Below are positions 22,693 through 30,962 of a stretch of 33,652 nucleotides of DNA, piece after piece. The notes beneath the pieces are model-generated. The model had not been told where the DNA came from. It saw only the letters and a list, made by a program, of their open reading frames with translations, and made no database searches. Origin of the DNA: Oscillospiraceae bacterium (GTDB lineage Bacteria > Bacillota > Clostridia > Oscillospirales > SIG627); contig SVRV01000029.1 of the NCBI GenBank assembly GCA_015064635.1, positions 1-33,652 on the forward strand, read 5' to 3'. Made by a program: the position numbers and the translations under genes. Position 1 is the stretch's first letter. Each line of letters begins with the position of its first letter.

Positions 22693-23394
22693 TTATTTTT
22701 GAAAATTGGGATACAATCCCGATTCGGACATCGGCTCTCCTTGTGCGTAAAGGTGCGATATATCTCCCACTCCCGTTGCACGAAAATGAGAGATTCCATT
22801 TACATCGGTTTCGGAAACAAGAGTTGTTACCGATGTGGGAGCAAGAAAAAATCCGTTCTGTGCCACAACGGGAGAAATTCCAAGTAAATACGCCATAACC
22901 GTAATTCCCAATCCGAAATGACACACAAGAGCAATAGTTTTATCTTCTCCCCCGAGATATGCCATTCCGTCTCTCTTCCAACCATAGCGCTCAAGCAAAG
23001 CGTCTACGCCACATGCCGTTTCTTCATAATACTTCAAGCTGTCACCGCTTGACATAATTTCCGGTTCACTCCATGTTTTTATATCATAAAACCTTTCGTC
23101 ATAGCACCACATTGAAGGCGGTAAGTCCCAGCTGACACGTTTTCTACCCGTAAAGGGTGAAATGATAGTACCCCTGAATTCATGAAGCCAATCCAGTATT
23201 TCCGCTTCCTTACCAAGCTTTTTCAAGGTCAACGAAGCAGTATCACGAGCTCTGCCAAGGGGTGAACAATAAAAATCGTCAATGTTTTCTTTAATAAGCC
23301 TATGAGACAAAAGCTCTGCCTCTCTCCACCCCTTTTCGGTAAGGCTGTCAATGGAATAGTCGGGGTCTCCGTGGCGAATTATTATAATTTTCAT
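22693..23394 (-). CDS. Histidine phosphatase family protein
   Basis: A 233-residue phosphoglycerate-mutase-like phosphatase. The phosphohistidine motif IIRHGD (Arg7, His8) begins the protein, the second conserved Arg lies in YCSPLGRARDTA, and the second catalytic His159 is in LVCHFG. These suffice for a phosphohydrolase of the branch 2 / PhoE-CobC type. Substrate unknown; the surroundings suggest a sugar phosphate. AAAGGAA stands just before the ATG. It follows the PfkB gene by 62 nt, with a hairpin between. Confidence 0.85.
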   Translation of the reverse strand: MKIIIIRHGDPDYSIDSLTEKGWREAELLSHRLIKENIDDFYCSPLGRARDTASLTLKKLGKEAEILDWLHEFRGTIISPFTGRKRVSWDLPPSMWCYDERFYDIKTWSEPEIMSSGDSLKYYEETACGVDALLERYGWKRDGMAYLGGEDKTIALVCHFGLGITVMAYLLGISPVVAQNGFFLAPTSVTTLVSETDVNGISHFRATGVGDISHLYAQGEPMSESGLYPNFQK

Positions 23395-23420
23395 AATTTG
23401 TTCCTTTGTTATTTGACATA

Positions 23421-23447
23421 AAGGCTCTCCTTTTTTAAGAGAGCCTT
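23421..23447 (-). promoter_or_regulatory. Hairpin between sugar kinase and phosphatase genes
   Basis: AAGGCTCTC (23421-23429) and GAGAGCCTT (23439-23447) form a 9-bp stem. On the minus strand only TTTATG follows it, so it is a weak or leaky terminator at best, or an mRNA-stabilising element within the operon. Confidence 0.5.
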
Positions 23448-23456
23448 CAATATTAA

Positions 23457-24545
23457 TTATCGTACATCATCGTACATTTCCATTGCCTTGCAAATATCGT
23501 CAAAGCTGTTGCAATGTCCGTTTTTAACATAGAGGTAAGATGTTGTCATGCCGCTTATAAGACAGCTCTTCACGTCAAGTCCTGCAAGGAGACCTGCACA
23601 AAATCCCGAATTGAAATTATCACCGCCACCGGTAGTCTTCTTGGGCTTTTCGCACAAAATCCCCTGAACCTCTACTTCACCACCGTCATATACTGCAGCC
23701 GAGCTGTCAACGGGATGAATTATAACAGTTCCGATACCCGAGTATTCCTTGATAACTCTCGCAATCGCCAAAGAACCCTCATATTCGCCCTCGCACAATA
23801 CCGAGTGCATTACCATAGCCTCGCTCTTATTAAGACCGATGTATGTGGGGGCATACTGGCTGTAACGTCCGAACATTTTAAGTGCCGCCTTTATCTCCTC
23901 AGGAGCACGCTTTGCACAGTCAGCAATATCAATATAAACTTTTCTGTCCTTCTTCTTGAGCTTGGGCATTACGAGTTCCAGGAATTTTTCATAAATTTCG
24001 TGGAAATGTACAAGGTAGCTCCAATTTACAAGTGTGATAATATCTGCATCCTCAAAGTATTTAACCATTTCGTCAATACTTACACGCTGTATCAAATCAT
24101 TCCATGTAAGCTGACTGATATCCTTGATATTGCTCATGATGATCTTGCCGTCTTCAAACTCAAAGAGGTAAGAATATCCGGGTTCTCCTACAGTTATAGT
24201 CTTACAATTCTTGTGTAAATCGAATACAGGGTTGATCTCGGGATATCCAAGTGTACCCACACAAGTGCAATTTACACCCATATTTGCAAGACCGTTAATA
24301 TAATGAGGACCGCATCCTCCGAAATCTGTCTTTTCAAACACAAGCTCTATGTTTCCGCTTATTCCCGCAAGGCTCGAAACCTTTTCACCGAATTTATCAA
24401 TAGTGGGATAATATGTACAAGTATTTTCATCTGCACGGGTTTTAACGGGCTTTACTACATAATCAATGAATCCGTCAAAGCCAACACTTACAAGCTTGGA
24501 CTGTACTATGTCCTTTTTTTCTTTAAACTGCTGTGAATATTTCAT
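23457..24545 (-). CDS. PfkB-family carbohydrate kinase
   Basis: A 362-residue ribokinase-like kinase. The N-terminal strand LVSVGFDGFIDY carries the substrate Asp, FGGCGPHYINGLANMG is the glycine-rich sugar-binding segment, and KKTTGGGDNFNSGFCAGLLAG is a variant of the PfkB signature with the catalytic Asp and anion-hole glycines. It probably phosphorylates a monosaccharide or sugar acid released by the neighbouring glycosidases; the exact sugar cannot be read. The ATG at 24545 is preferred to a TTG 12 nt upstream since GGAGG falls 5 nt before it. It has its own promoter and a leader dyad, so it may be regulated separately from the genes upstream. Confidence 0.88.
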   Translation of the reverse strand: MKYSQQFKEKKDIVQSKLVSVGFDGFIDYVVKPVKTRADENTCTYYPTIDKFGEKVSSLAGISGNIELVFEKTDFGGCGPHYINGLANMGVNCTCVGTLGYPEINPVFDLHKNCKTITVGEPGYSYLFEFEDGKIIMSNIKDISQLTWNDLIQRVSIDEMVKYFEDADIITLVNWSYLVHFHEIYEKFLELVMPKLKKKDRKVYIDIADCAKRAPEEIKAALKMFGRYSQYAPTYIGLNKSEAMVMHSVLCEGEYEGSLAIARVIKEYSGIGTVIIHPVDSSAAVYDGGEVEVQGILCEKPKKTTGGGDNFNSGFCAGLLAGLDVKSCLISGMTTSYLYVKNGHCNSFDDICKAMEMYDDVR

Positions 24546-24562
24546 CTTTTCCTCCAAAAGCT

Positions 24563-24582
24563 TTGGTTATTTACAAAACCAA
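24563..24582 (-). promoter_or_regulatory. Dyad in the sugar kinase leader, candidate operator
   Basis: TTGGTT and AACCAA bracket an 8-nt centre with further partial symmetry (16 of 20 positions). It lies in the 5' leader about 25 nt downstream of the -10, where a repressor would block elongation or initiation. No regulator gene is adjacent. Confidence 0.5.
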
Positions 24583-24605
24583 GTTACTTTTACTTCAATA
24601 AATGT

Positions 24606-24634
24606 ATTGTACTACAAAATTTCGATATCGTCAA
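24606..24634 (-). promoter_or_regulatory. Promoter of the PfkB kinase gene
   Basis: On the minus strand TTGACG (24634-24629), 17 nt, TACAAT (24611-24606). It lies in the 149-nt gap after the cupin gene. Confidence 0.82.
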
Positions 24635-24694
24635 TGTAAAAAGCAATTATTTTGCAATTTTCGTCCCGATTATCATCGTCGAATAATACATATT

Positions 24695-25039
24695 TTATTC
24701 AACCACAATCAAGGCAATAAACGCAAGCATTTCGTTGCCTGTGTTTTTTACGGAGTGTCCATGTCCCGAAGGGGTAAGAGTTACCATACCCGAAACTATG
24801 TCAACATTTGTTCCGTTGTCGTTGTACACGCCCTTTCCCGAAAGAAAAAAGAAGGTTTCGCTCTCCCCTGTATGCTCGTGGTATTCTACCTCTTCACCCG
24901 GTTTTAAGTGAATAAGCGAATAAAGCCTTACTTTAGGATTAAAGCCTTCAAAATCGGCAAGATTGGTCTTGAACATTTTTTCAGTTCCGTTACTGTTAAG
25001 CTTTATTTGAGTTTTTAATTCTTCAATCTTTTTGTACAT
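24695..25039 (-). CDS. Small cupin-domain protein
   Basis: A 114-residue single-domain cupin. Motif 1 is GEEVEYHEHTGESETFFFLSGKG with metal ligands His54, His56 and a Glu, and motif 2 is PSGHGHSVKNTG with the fourth His. Such proteins include sugar isomerases, epimerases and metabolite-binding proteins; nothing here fixes the function. AGAGGAA precedes the ATG. It lies 28 nt after the VOC gene, in the same operon. Confidence 0.85.
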   Translation of the reverse strand: MYKKIEELKTQIKLNSNGTEKMFKTNLADFEGFNPKVRLYSLIHLKPGEEVEYHEHTGESETFFFLSGKGVYNDNGTNVDIVSGMVTLTPSGHGHSVKNTGNEMLAFIALIVVE

Positions 25040-25067
25040 ATGTATTCCTCTTATAACAATTTAATTA

Positions 25068-25427
25068 TTACTTATATTCTCTGAATTGAACCGATACACC
25101 ATCGGGGTCATAAACATAAAAATATTTTGCATCGGGCTCAGGCTGACGGATATCCGAAGGATTCATACCGAGCGAAACAGCTTTTTCGCGAACTATTTCA
25201 AGGTTGTCTGTGGCAAAGCACAAGAACATTCCCTTACCCTCGAAGGTCTGGCCTTCAGGCATAGCAATGAGCTCTACTTCGGTATCCCCTTCGCTGTCAC
25301 AAAGATAAGCTACATTTCCACCACCTGCTGAAAATTGCCCCGCTACTTTGAGTCCTGCAAGCTCGGTATAAAATTTTAAAGAATTTTCAAAATTCTTGAC
25401 TCTTAAAGATATGTGATGAAATTTCAT
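25068..25427 (-). CDS. VOC-superfamily (glyoxalase-like) protein
   Basis: A 119-residue two-module glyoxalase/dioxygenase-fold protein. MKFHHISLRVKNFENSLKFY gives the first metal His, EVELIAMPEG the first Glu, and VYDPDGVSVQFREYK the terminal Glu. The third usual ligand, a His in the second half, appears replaced (MFLCFATDN), so it may bind metal differently or serve another role than glyoxalase I. AAGGAAG precedes the ATG. Gap of 31 nt from the GH28-like gene. Confidence 0.85.
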   Translation of the reverse strand: MKFHHISLRVKNFENSLKFYTELAGLKVAGQFSAGGGNVAYLCDSEGDTEVELIAMPEGQTFEGKGMFLCFATDNLEIVREKAVSLGMNPSDIRQPEPDAKYFYVYDPDGVSVQFREYK

Positions 25428-25458
25428 ATTGTCTTCCTTTCTATATTAAACAAATTAA

Positions 25459-26868
25459 TTATAAATTCCCTTTTTCGATTCCGTTTTCTTTTTCAACATA
25501 GCTTCCGTAAAAATTGTTAAACTTGATTTCTCCGTTCGAGGAAAAATTAAAGATATTTTTGCAATTTCCAAGGAAAGCCTTATTTATAATAAGATTTTCT
25601 ATCTTGTAATCACGACTTGCTTCATCTGTAACTATGTCAAAAGCTGTTGCATAATCGTTGTCCGCATTGTTGTAAAAAACATTTTCAATTACAACATTTT
25701 TTATTTGAGCACCATAAGGTAACGTATCTCTGTCATCTCTGGTTGTAAGTATATGGTCAACATCATTTTCGGCATAAATATTTCCGAAATAGCAATTTTC
25801 CATTGCTACATTGGCAACAATAACGCTTCCCTTGTACATATGTAAATTGGTAGCATGAATATTATACATTTCCCCTAAAACAGCATTTCTTTCTCCGAAA
25901 TATCCGTGCTGACCTATTCTCAGAAGCGTATAAGGTATATTTCCGTCACATATACGATGCAAGGTGCTTGTTTCGGGTTTAAAGAGCTTAAACTTCGGAT
26001 ACTCGGGATAAGTTTTACCGTCCTGAGAGGCATAATTGTCGGTACAATGCACATTATCTATGGTGATATTATAGATTTTTCTGCCATCACAATTTCTCAG
26101 ACTTATAACACCACACTCAACCGAGGTTGCTATTACATCCTTAATTATGACATCGTGAATATCCTCGTCCCGACCTTCCACACGAAGTCTGTTGTTCATA
26201 CTATGGGGAATGGTATTGTTACCGATTGCGCTGAGGGCAATCACGTCATCTCCCGTCTGACCTGTGATTTTTTCTATTATAATATTACTACAACCGACAC
26301 GAATGTCGATTCCATCCTGGTTTCTGCAATCGCACAATCCGTTTATATGTATTTGTGAGATTCTTCCTCTTTGGGCGTGAAAAAGGTTAATTGCCCAGTA
26401 GCGCTGATTTCTTAACTCAAAATTTTCAAGTACAAAATCTCGGATATTATACAATAAAATGAGATTGTTTGCAGTAATGTATGGCATACCGTCCTTCCCC
26501 GAATTTTTCTGGGTAAGTCCGTTATGGTTTCCTCCATCAAGAACAGCATTTCCCTGACCGCGGATAATAATATTTCTGCTTTGCTCTTCGGCTGTATGTC
26601 CCTCTGCTTCAATATTTTCAAAATTCCTGAACATATTATCATAGCAACCATCCGCCTGCCTCAAATGACAATTGTCAAGAACAATTTCCATGTCGGATGG
26701 TATTATTATCGCCCGTTCAATTACCCATAAAGGCTCATCGGTCCTTTTGTTTATCCTTGGAATTGTGACTGAATTTATTCCGTTTTCCTTTGCATAATTT
26801 ATTGCACGCTGAATTGATGCACTATCATTTTCTGCAATAATATTTTCAAGATTTGGTGTTATTATCAC
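25459..26868 (-). CDS. GH28-like parallel beta-helix protein, copy B
   Basis: A 469-residue right-handed beta-helix protein. Recurrent short strands (NIIIRGQGNAVLDGG, DFVLENFELRN, NIIIEKITG, VVIENVFYN) make up most of it. The GH28 carboxylate pairs are present in NQDGIDIRV (Asp185, Asp188) and TGDDVIALSA (Asp207, Asp208), but again no GHG motif follows (GVISLRN in its place). It shares only the fold and motifs with copy A and is not a recent duplicate. No signal peptide. Start is GTG with GGAGG 5 nt before it; the ATG two bases upstream reads straight into a stop. It lies 20 nt after the HAD gene. Confidence 0.8.
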   Translation of the reverse strand: MIITPNLENIIAENDSASIQRAINYAKENGINSVTIPRINKRTDEPLWVIERAIIIPSDMEIVLDNCHLRQADGCYDNMFRNFENIEAEGHTAEEQSRNIIIRGQGNAVLDGGNHNGLTQKNSGKDGMPYITANNLILLYNIRDFVLENFELRNQRYWAINLFHAQRGRISQIHINGLCDCRNQDGIDIRVGCSNIIIEKITGQTGDDVIALSAIGNNTIPHSMNNRLRVEGRDEDIHDVIIKDVIATSVECGVISLRNCDGRKIYNITIDNVHCTDNYASQDGKTYPEYPKFKLFKPETSTLHRICDGNIPYTLLRIGQHGYFGERNAVLGEMYNIHATNLHMYKGSVIVANVAMENCYFGNIYAENDVDHILTTRDDRDTLPYGAQIKNVVIENVFYNNADNDYATAFDIVTDEASRDYKIENLIINKAFLGNCKNIFNFSSNGEIKFNNFYGSYVEKENGIEKGNL

Positions 26869-26888
26869 ATCTGCCTCCGTATTTCAGC

Positions 26889-27572
26889 TCAAACTATCGT
26901 CACAAGCTTGCCAAGGGAATCAATTTCATAGGTAATGGGGATTTCGGACAAGTTCGGAGTATGCTTCGGATTAAACCAACAGGTATCAATTCCCGCAATA
27001 AATCCGCCCTTCATATCACTTGTGAGGGAATCGCCTATCAACAAAGCCTCTTTTTTGTCGGTTATGCCAAGCTTTTCAAATACATAATCGAAAAACTCTT
27101 TGTTAGGCTTTTCCACGCCAATATTTTCAGATATAAAAATAGCATCAAATATTTTATCAAGTCCCGAAAGTCTGAGCTTCTTTTCTTGCGCGATTTTTGT
27201 CCCGTTGGTAACGGCTGCTATGGTATATTTCCCTTTTTGTGATAAGAGAACTTCTTTGGCACCCTCCACAAACTCAATGTGGTCACCGAGTGTCACCTGA
27301 TAATCACGGTTAAAGCTTTCTGCTATGCTTGTATCAACCCCGATTATGTCAAAGAACTCACGAAAGCGCCCTATTAGAATCTCCTCTTTTGTAAGCTCTC
27401 CTCTTTCAAGCTTCTGCCAATATTTAACGTTGATAGCGGAATACATTTTCAGCATTTCGTCGGAGCATTCACCGATATTATACTTTTTAAATAAGAAACG
27501 TATTGCATAACTTTCGGATGCAAGAAAATCAAGCACCGTTCCGTCAACGTCCCATAAAATATATTTGTACAT
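26889..27572 (-). CDS. HAD-superfamily phosphatase, YjjG-like
   Basis: A 227-residue haloacid-dehalogenase phosphatase with a helical cap. Motif I is WDVDGTVLDF (Asp8 nucleophile, Asp10), motif II VTNGTK (Thr122), motif III Lys155 in GVEKPNKEFF, motif IV GDSLTSDMKGG (Asp181, Asp186). The sequence most resembles YjjG-type nucleotidases, but the operon suggests sugar or sugar-acid phosphates are also possible. AAAGGAA precedes the ATG. It follows the ceramidase-like gene by 41 nt. Confidence 0.87.
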   Translation of the reverse strand: MYKYILWDVDGTVLDFLASESYAIRFLFKKYNIGECSDEMLKMYSAINVKYWQKLERGELTKEEILIGRFREFFDIIGVDTSIAESFNRDYQVTLGDHIEFVEGAKEVLLSQKGKYTIAAVTNGTKIAQEKKLRLSGLDKIFDAIFISENIGVEKPNKEFFDYVFEKLGITDKKEALLIGDSLTSDMKGGFIAGIDTCWFNPKHTPNLSEIPITYEIDSLGKLVTIV

Positions 27573-27613
27573 TTTAATTCCTTTACTGTTAAAGTAGAGT
27601 TCCCTGTGATTCT

Positions 27614-28933
27614 TCAGTGACGATTCAGAGCCTTATACATTCTGATAAGCTCATCGGTTACTATGTCTCCAGCATCGGCTTCAAGAGCACTTGTGGGGGC
27701 AAGTGTTGCCTCGTATACACCTTCCACCATACACTCGGGAGTAGGTACATATCCCGCATAGTCATTTGCAAAATCCGAAATGAAGCAAGTATCTCCACAT
27801 GATTTCTTTATTTTTTTGCCAAAATTTACGAACATTTGGCAAGGATTTCCAAAAATATAGCATTTGCCAACTCGAAAAAGCTGAAGATGTATACTTCTCT
27901 TTGTTCTTTTATCTGCTTGAATCAAAAATGTTTGTAACGCAAAAAAGGTATTAAAATAATTGGGGTTAGATGGTGTTGAAACTATAAGCTCATCACCAAG
28001 TCCGTCAAAAACCTCCTTTGCCCACATTAACCTTTCTTTAGATGGCTTTCTGAACCTCACTTCAACAGATGAAGTCATTGACAAAAGGGTATTATCATCT
28101 ACTATTTTTGCATTTTTCAACGCTTCTACAGATTTTTCTGCAATTGTTTTTCCTACATGAGTGTATGCTTTATACGGGTTTTTGTATGTGTTTTCATCAA
28201 AAGGATTGATATGATTTATGTCACCGCAAGCACCGTTTATAAAAACAGTAACAAACTGCTGACCGAATATTTTTTTCATTTCGCGGCTAAGTACTGAAAT
28301 ATAGTCACCCGTTGTTTCGTTGGTTGCAATTGTTGCGGGATGAGTAGCAAAATTTATCACTCCGCCAACGTATTCGTCACCTTTCTTTGCGGCAAGGACA
28401 AAAAGCTCGGGATCTATTTCTGCGCAAGGCTCAAAAATTGACTCCGGATGAGAGCGGTCAGGATTGGTTTTTAATGTGCCATCTTTCATTTTATATACTC
28501 TTACAAAAGAAATATCATTTATTTTTTCTTTGCCAAGAAGCATATCGCATTCTTCTGCTCTATCATATGCACAAGAGATAGCGTCGGCTGTTTTTTCTAC
28601 GAGATTTCTCAAATAATGCTCGGCTGTGACAACCTCTTCTCCCCAATTCAGAGTAGGACCAGCACCGTGAGCGTGTGTCGCCATAACCATAATATTTTCA
28701 GATTTGATACCGGTCAATAATTCTGCTCTATCTCCGATACGCTCGGTTATATCCAAGGTTATACCGCAGGCATCAACCACCGCCAGTGCAAGAGTATTTT
28801 TACCATTATCAAAAACAACGGCTCTTGCAAAAAGTCGGTCAAGCACAGATTTGGAATATCTTGCACCAAAGCCTCCCGGAATTATGCTTCCGAGAGCAGG
28901 GGTAATATCAAGCTCAAAAAAGCCACATTTCAT
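27614..28933 (-). CDS. Neutral/alkaline ceramidase-like zinc hydrolase
   Basis: A 439-residue protein resembling the N-terminal catalytic domain of neutral ceramidases. It starts GFFELDITPALGSIIPGGFG, has the zinc motif MATHAHGAGPTLNW (His87, His89), then NFATHPATIA (His198), INGACGDINHINPF, and a late FANDYAGYVP tyrosine motif. True ceramidases are secreted; this protein has no signal peptide and sits in a sugar-catabolic operon, as many bacterial members do, so deacylation or deamidation of a modified sugar is as likely as lipid hydrolysis. The ATG at 28933 is favoured because GGAGG lies 9 nt before it; an ATG 6 nt upstream leaves only 3 nt. First gene of the operon. Confidence 0.82.
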   Translation of the reverse strand: MKCGFFELDITPALGSIIPGGFGARYSKSVLDRLFARAVVFDNGKNTLALAVVDACGITLDITERIGDRAELLTGIKSENIMVMATHAHGAGPTLNWGEEVVTAEHYLRNLVEKTADAISCAYDRAEECDMLLGKEKINDISFVRVYKMKDGTLKTNPDRSHPESIFEPCAEIDPELFVLAAKKGDEYVGGVINFATHPATIATNETTGDYISVLSREMKKIFGQQFVTVFINGACGDINHINPFDENTYKNPYKAYTHVGKTIAEKSVEALKNAKIVDDNTLLSMTSSVEVRFRKPSKERLMWAKEVFDGLGDELIVSTPSNPNYFNTFFALQTFLIQADKRTKRSIHLQLFRVGKCYIFGNPCQMFVNFGKKIKKSCGDTCFISDFANDYAGYVPTPECMVEGVYEATLAPTSALEADAGDIVTDELIRMYKALNRH

Positions 28934-28968
28934 TGTCATTTTCCTCCAAAATCTCTGATATTAGAATT

Positions 28969-28997
28969 ATTATATCACGAAGCAGCATATAATTCAA
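28969..28997 (-). promoter_or_regulatory. Promoter of the carbohydrate operon
   Basis: On the minus strand TTGAAT (28997-28992), 17 nt, TATAAT (28974-28969). With gaps of 20-41 nt downstream it probably transcribes the ceramidase-like, HAD, GH28-like B, VOC and cupin genes together. Confidence 0.82.
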
Positions 28998-29050
28998 TAA
29001 AAAAATTACTATCATAAAAAATACATTAAGTTGTGTCTGCTCTCATAACT

Positions 29051-29079
29051 AAAAAAGTAAAGCCCCGCCAAAGCGGGGC
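29051..29079 (-). terminator. Terminator of the sigma-factor gene
   Basis: GCCCCGC (29062-29068) and GCGGGGC (29073-29079) make a 7-bp GC-only stem with a 4-nt loop. On the minus strand it is followed by TTTACTTTTTT. The 28940-29140 stretch otherwise holds only the operon promoter at 28969-28997. Confidence 0.88.
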
Positions 29080-29140
29080 AGATTTAGTATTTATGAATTG
29101 TCATATCGTTTTCAGATAATAGTTTGTTTTACAAAAAATA

Positions 29141-30778
29141 TTATTTTTCTACAACCAACAAAACGCCTTCCGGTCCAATTCTGTTCACAGGCTCGGTTAA
29201 AATATTTTCGGCAATACATTTCTCAATTAAATCATTCAAAACATTTATTCCCGCAACCAGCTCATTGTATGCTTTATATTCATTTAGAAGATGCTTTTGA
29301 ATATGTGACACCATATAATCATGCAACTCTGAGGCAATTTCGTTGCAGACATGTTCTATAGAATCATAATATCCTCGCAATAGATTTCGATAACTATCCC
29401 AGTCTTTATTTTCAACAACTACTATTTGCGGTTCTATAATATCTCCGGTTTTTCTTAAATACCCGCATTCAATTGCTTTAGCCGCAATTTCCTTTTGACT
29501 GTCTGTAAGGTCATCTACACGCATTCCGCCTATTGCTTTTAAGGTAAGTCCCACTTTTTCATCGTTGGACATAAACTCACCGCAAGAAAAATGCTTGTCA
29601 ATTCTTCTTCCGTACATATTGCGAATAAAAGCAAAAGAATAACCGCAAAAATCCCTTGCAGAATTTCCGTCACAACCGTAAAATCTCGCATTACATGCCG
29701 CACCGTTTTCAATCGCTATGGCAACAGTAGTAAATTTTCTGTCAGGGGTTTTAATGTCTTTAAAAAACCTTTCTTCAAGTATATCATCTACCCGCCCTGC
29801 CATAAGCCATACAGATTCACTTATCAAAGTCCAAAGAATAAACCTTAAATCGGTTTGACGGCTCAAATACGGAAAATTCAAAAAGTTTTGTTTGTTTTCT
29901 TTTAAGTGGTTTTTAAGCTTCAAGGCAAGTTCATCCAAATGCTTTGTGTAGATTTCTCCTAATTCATCGAGCCTGTTGTTGTCAACAATTATCACGTTGG
30001 CTATGTATTTCTCTCCCTCTTTGCGTAGGAGTCCGTAACTGCCGTTTTCACCTCTGACTTGAATATCAAGCTCATCCTCGATGTAAGGCATAGGAACAAA
30101 TAATTCTTCCGATAACTCTTTAGCACTCTTTGCCTCGTCTTTACAAGCATAGACAATATTTTGAGATAAAATACGTTCTGCCTTAGATCTCGGATCATTA
30201 CCTATGGGGTCACCCGCCCCGGCAAAAGACAATTCAATTGGTTTTAATGATAAGTTTTTATTCATATTTTTAACCTCTTTCCTGACTATGTTTCGTGCCG
30301 AAAACAAACGCTGTTTTACAGTTGTTTCATTAATACCCAGCCTTACAGCGATATCCTTGACTTTAATTTCGTCAACATAATATAACACCATAACTTCACG
30401 GTACGCTTTGGAAAGAAAAGATATCTCCGCAAAGATTTTCTTCATTTGCTCCATGTCGGCAGCTTCCTCAATAAATCTGTCAATTTCATTTTCTTTGCTT
30501 GATAACAATAAATCACTGTCCTCAATGCTTACAGCCTGCCGAATACGATTTCTTTTTTTAGAGTAATCGGCATACACTCTATGAGCTATCCCCCAAACAT
30601 AAGCATAAAAGTTTTCAACGCTTTCCGTCTTATGCAAAGCAGAGAGAAGTGCCAAAATTATATCCGAGCATAAATCCTCCGCATCATGAGAGGTGTTGCA
30701 TCTCCTATATGAGAATTGATAAATTTTATCGAGAAACTCTTTATCACCAATACATTTCAACGCTTCGTTTGTTTTCAT
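29141..30778 (-). CDS. ECF-type sigma-70 factor fused to a long C-terminal winged-helix-containing extension
   Basis: A 545-residue protein. Residues 15-80 are sigma region 2 (SHDAEDLCSDIILALLSAL, NFYAYVWGIAHRVYADYSKK) and 115-170 region 4 (FLSKAYREVMVLYYVDEIKV, DIAVRLGINETTVKQRLFSA). A normal ECF factor would end there. Here about 375 more residues follow: a winged-helix-like segment at about 198-265 (AKELSEELFVPMPYIEDELD, then a wing), a middle region with several Cys (GCDGNSARDFCGYSFAF), a possible second helix-wing segment (LTDSQKEIAAKAIECGYLRK), and a helical C-terminus. The extension may sense a signal or bind DNA in place of an anti-sigma factor; none is encoded nearby. ATG at 30778 after AAAGGTG. 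Own terminator. Confidence 0.87.
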   Translation of the reverse strand: MKTNEALKCIGDKEFLDKIYQFSYRRCNTSHDAEDLCSDIILALLSALHKTESVENFYAYVWGIAHRVYADYSKKRNRIRQAVSIEDSDLLLSSKENEIDRFIEEAADMEQMKKIFAEISFLSKAYREVMVLYYVDEIKVKDIAVRLGINETTVKQRLFSARNIVRKEVKNMNKNLSLKPIELSFAGAGDPIGNDPRSKAERILSQNIVYACKDEAKSAKELSEELFVPMPYIEDELDIQVRGENGSYGLLRKEGEKYIANVIIVDNNRLDELGEIYTKHLDELALKLKNHLKENKQNFLNFPYLSRQTDLRFILWTLISESVWLMAGRVDDILEERFFKDIKTPDRKFTTVAIAIENGAACNARFYGCDGNSARDFCGYSFAFIRNMYGRRIDKHFSCGEFMSNDEKVGLTLKAIGGMRVDDLTDSQKEIAAKAIECGYLRKTGDIIEPQIVVVENKDWDSYRNLLRGYYDSIEHVCNEIASELHDYMVSHIQKHLLNEYKAYNELVAGINVLNDLIEKCIAENILTEPVNRIGPEGVLLVVEK

Positions 30779-30793
30779 TTTGCACCTTTGCTT

Positions 30794-30805
30794 CAATCAT
30801 GATTG
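30794..30805. promoter_or_regulatory. Perfect 12-bp palindrome before the sigma-factor gene
   Basis: CAATCATGATTG is fully self-complementary and lies about 16 bp before the start codon, just downstream of a TTGACT that could be a -35 (the matching -10 is poor). It may be an operator or a palindromic binding site of the fused winged helix. Confidence 0.5.
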
Positions 30806-30850
30806 TTACACCTTTATAGTCAACAAAATCGAAAAATAGTTAGGCGGTTT

Positions 30851-30867
30851 TTACAAATATTTTGTAA
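30851..30867. promoter_or_regulatory. Second dyad upstream of the sigma-factor gene
   Basis: TTACAAA and TTTGTAA flank a 3-nt centre, a 7-bp inverted repeat, about 45 bp upstream of the first palindrome in an AT-rich intergenic stretch (30806-30962) with no other clear feature. Confidence 0.4.
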
Positions 30868-30962
30868 GTTTTCTTTTTTTACAATCTTTTATAACATAAT
30901 AATAACTTATAAACAACTCAATTGCAATATTTTATTAGCCGACTACAATCAATTTTTCAGCA

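Noticed and set aside
23421-23447. Hairpin as a full rho-independent terminator after the PfkB gene
   Set aside because: The stem is good, but on the minus strand it is followed by TTTATGTC rather than a T tract, so it is listed as a hairpin of uncertain role.
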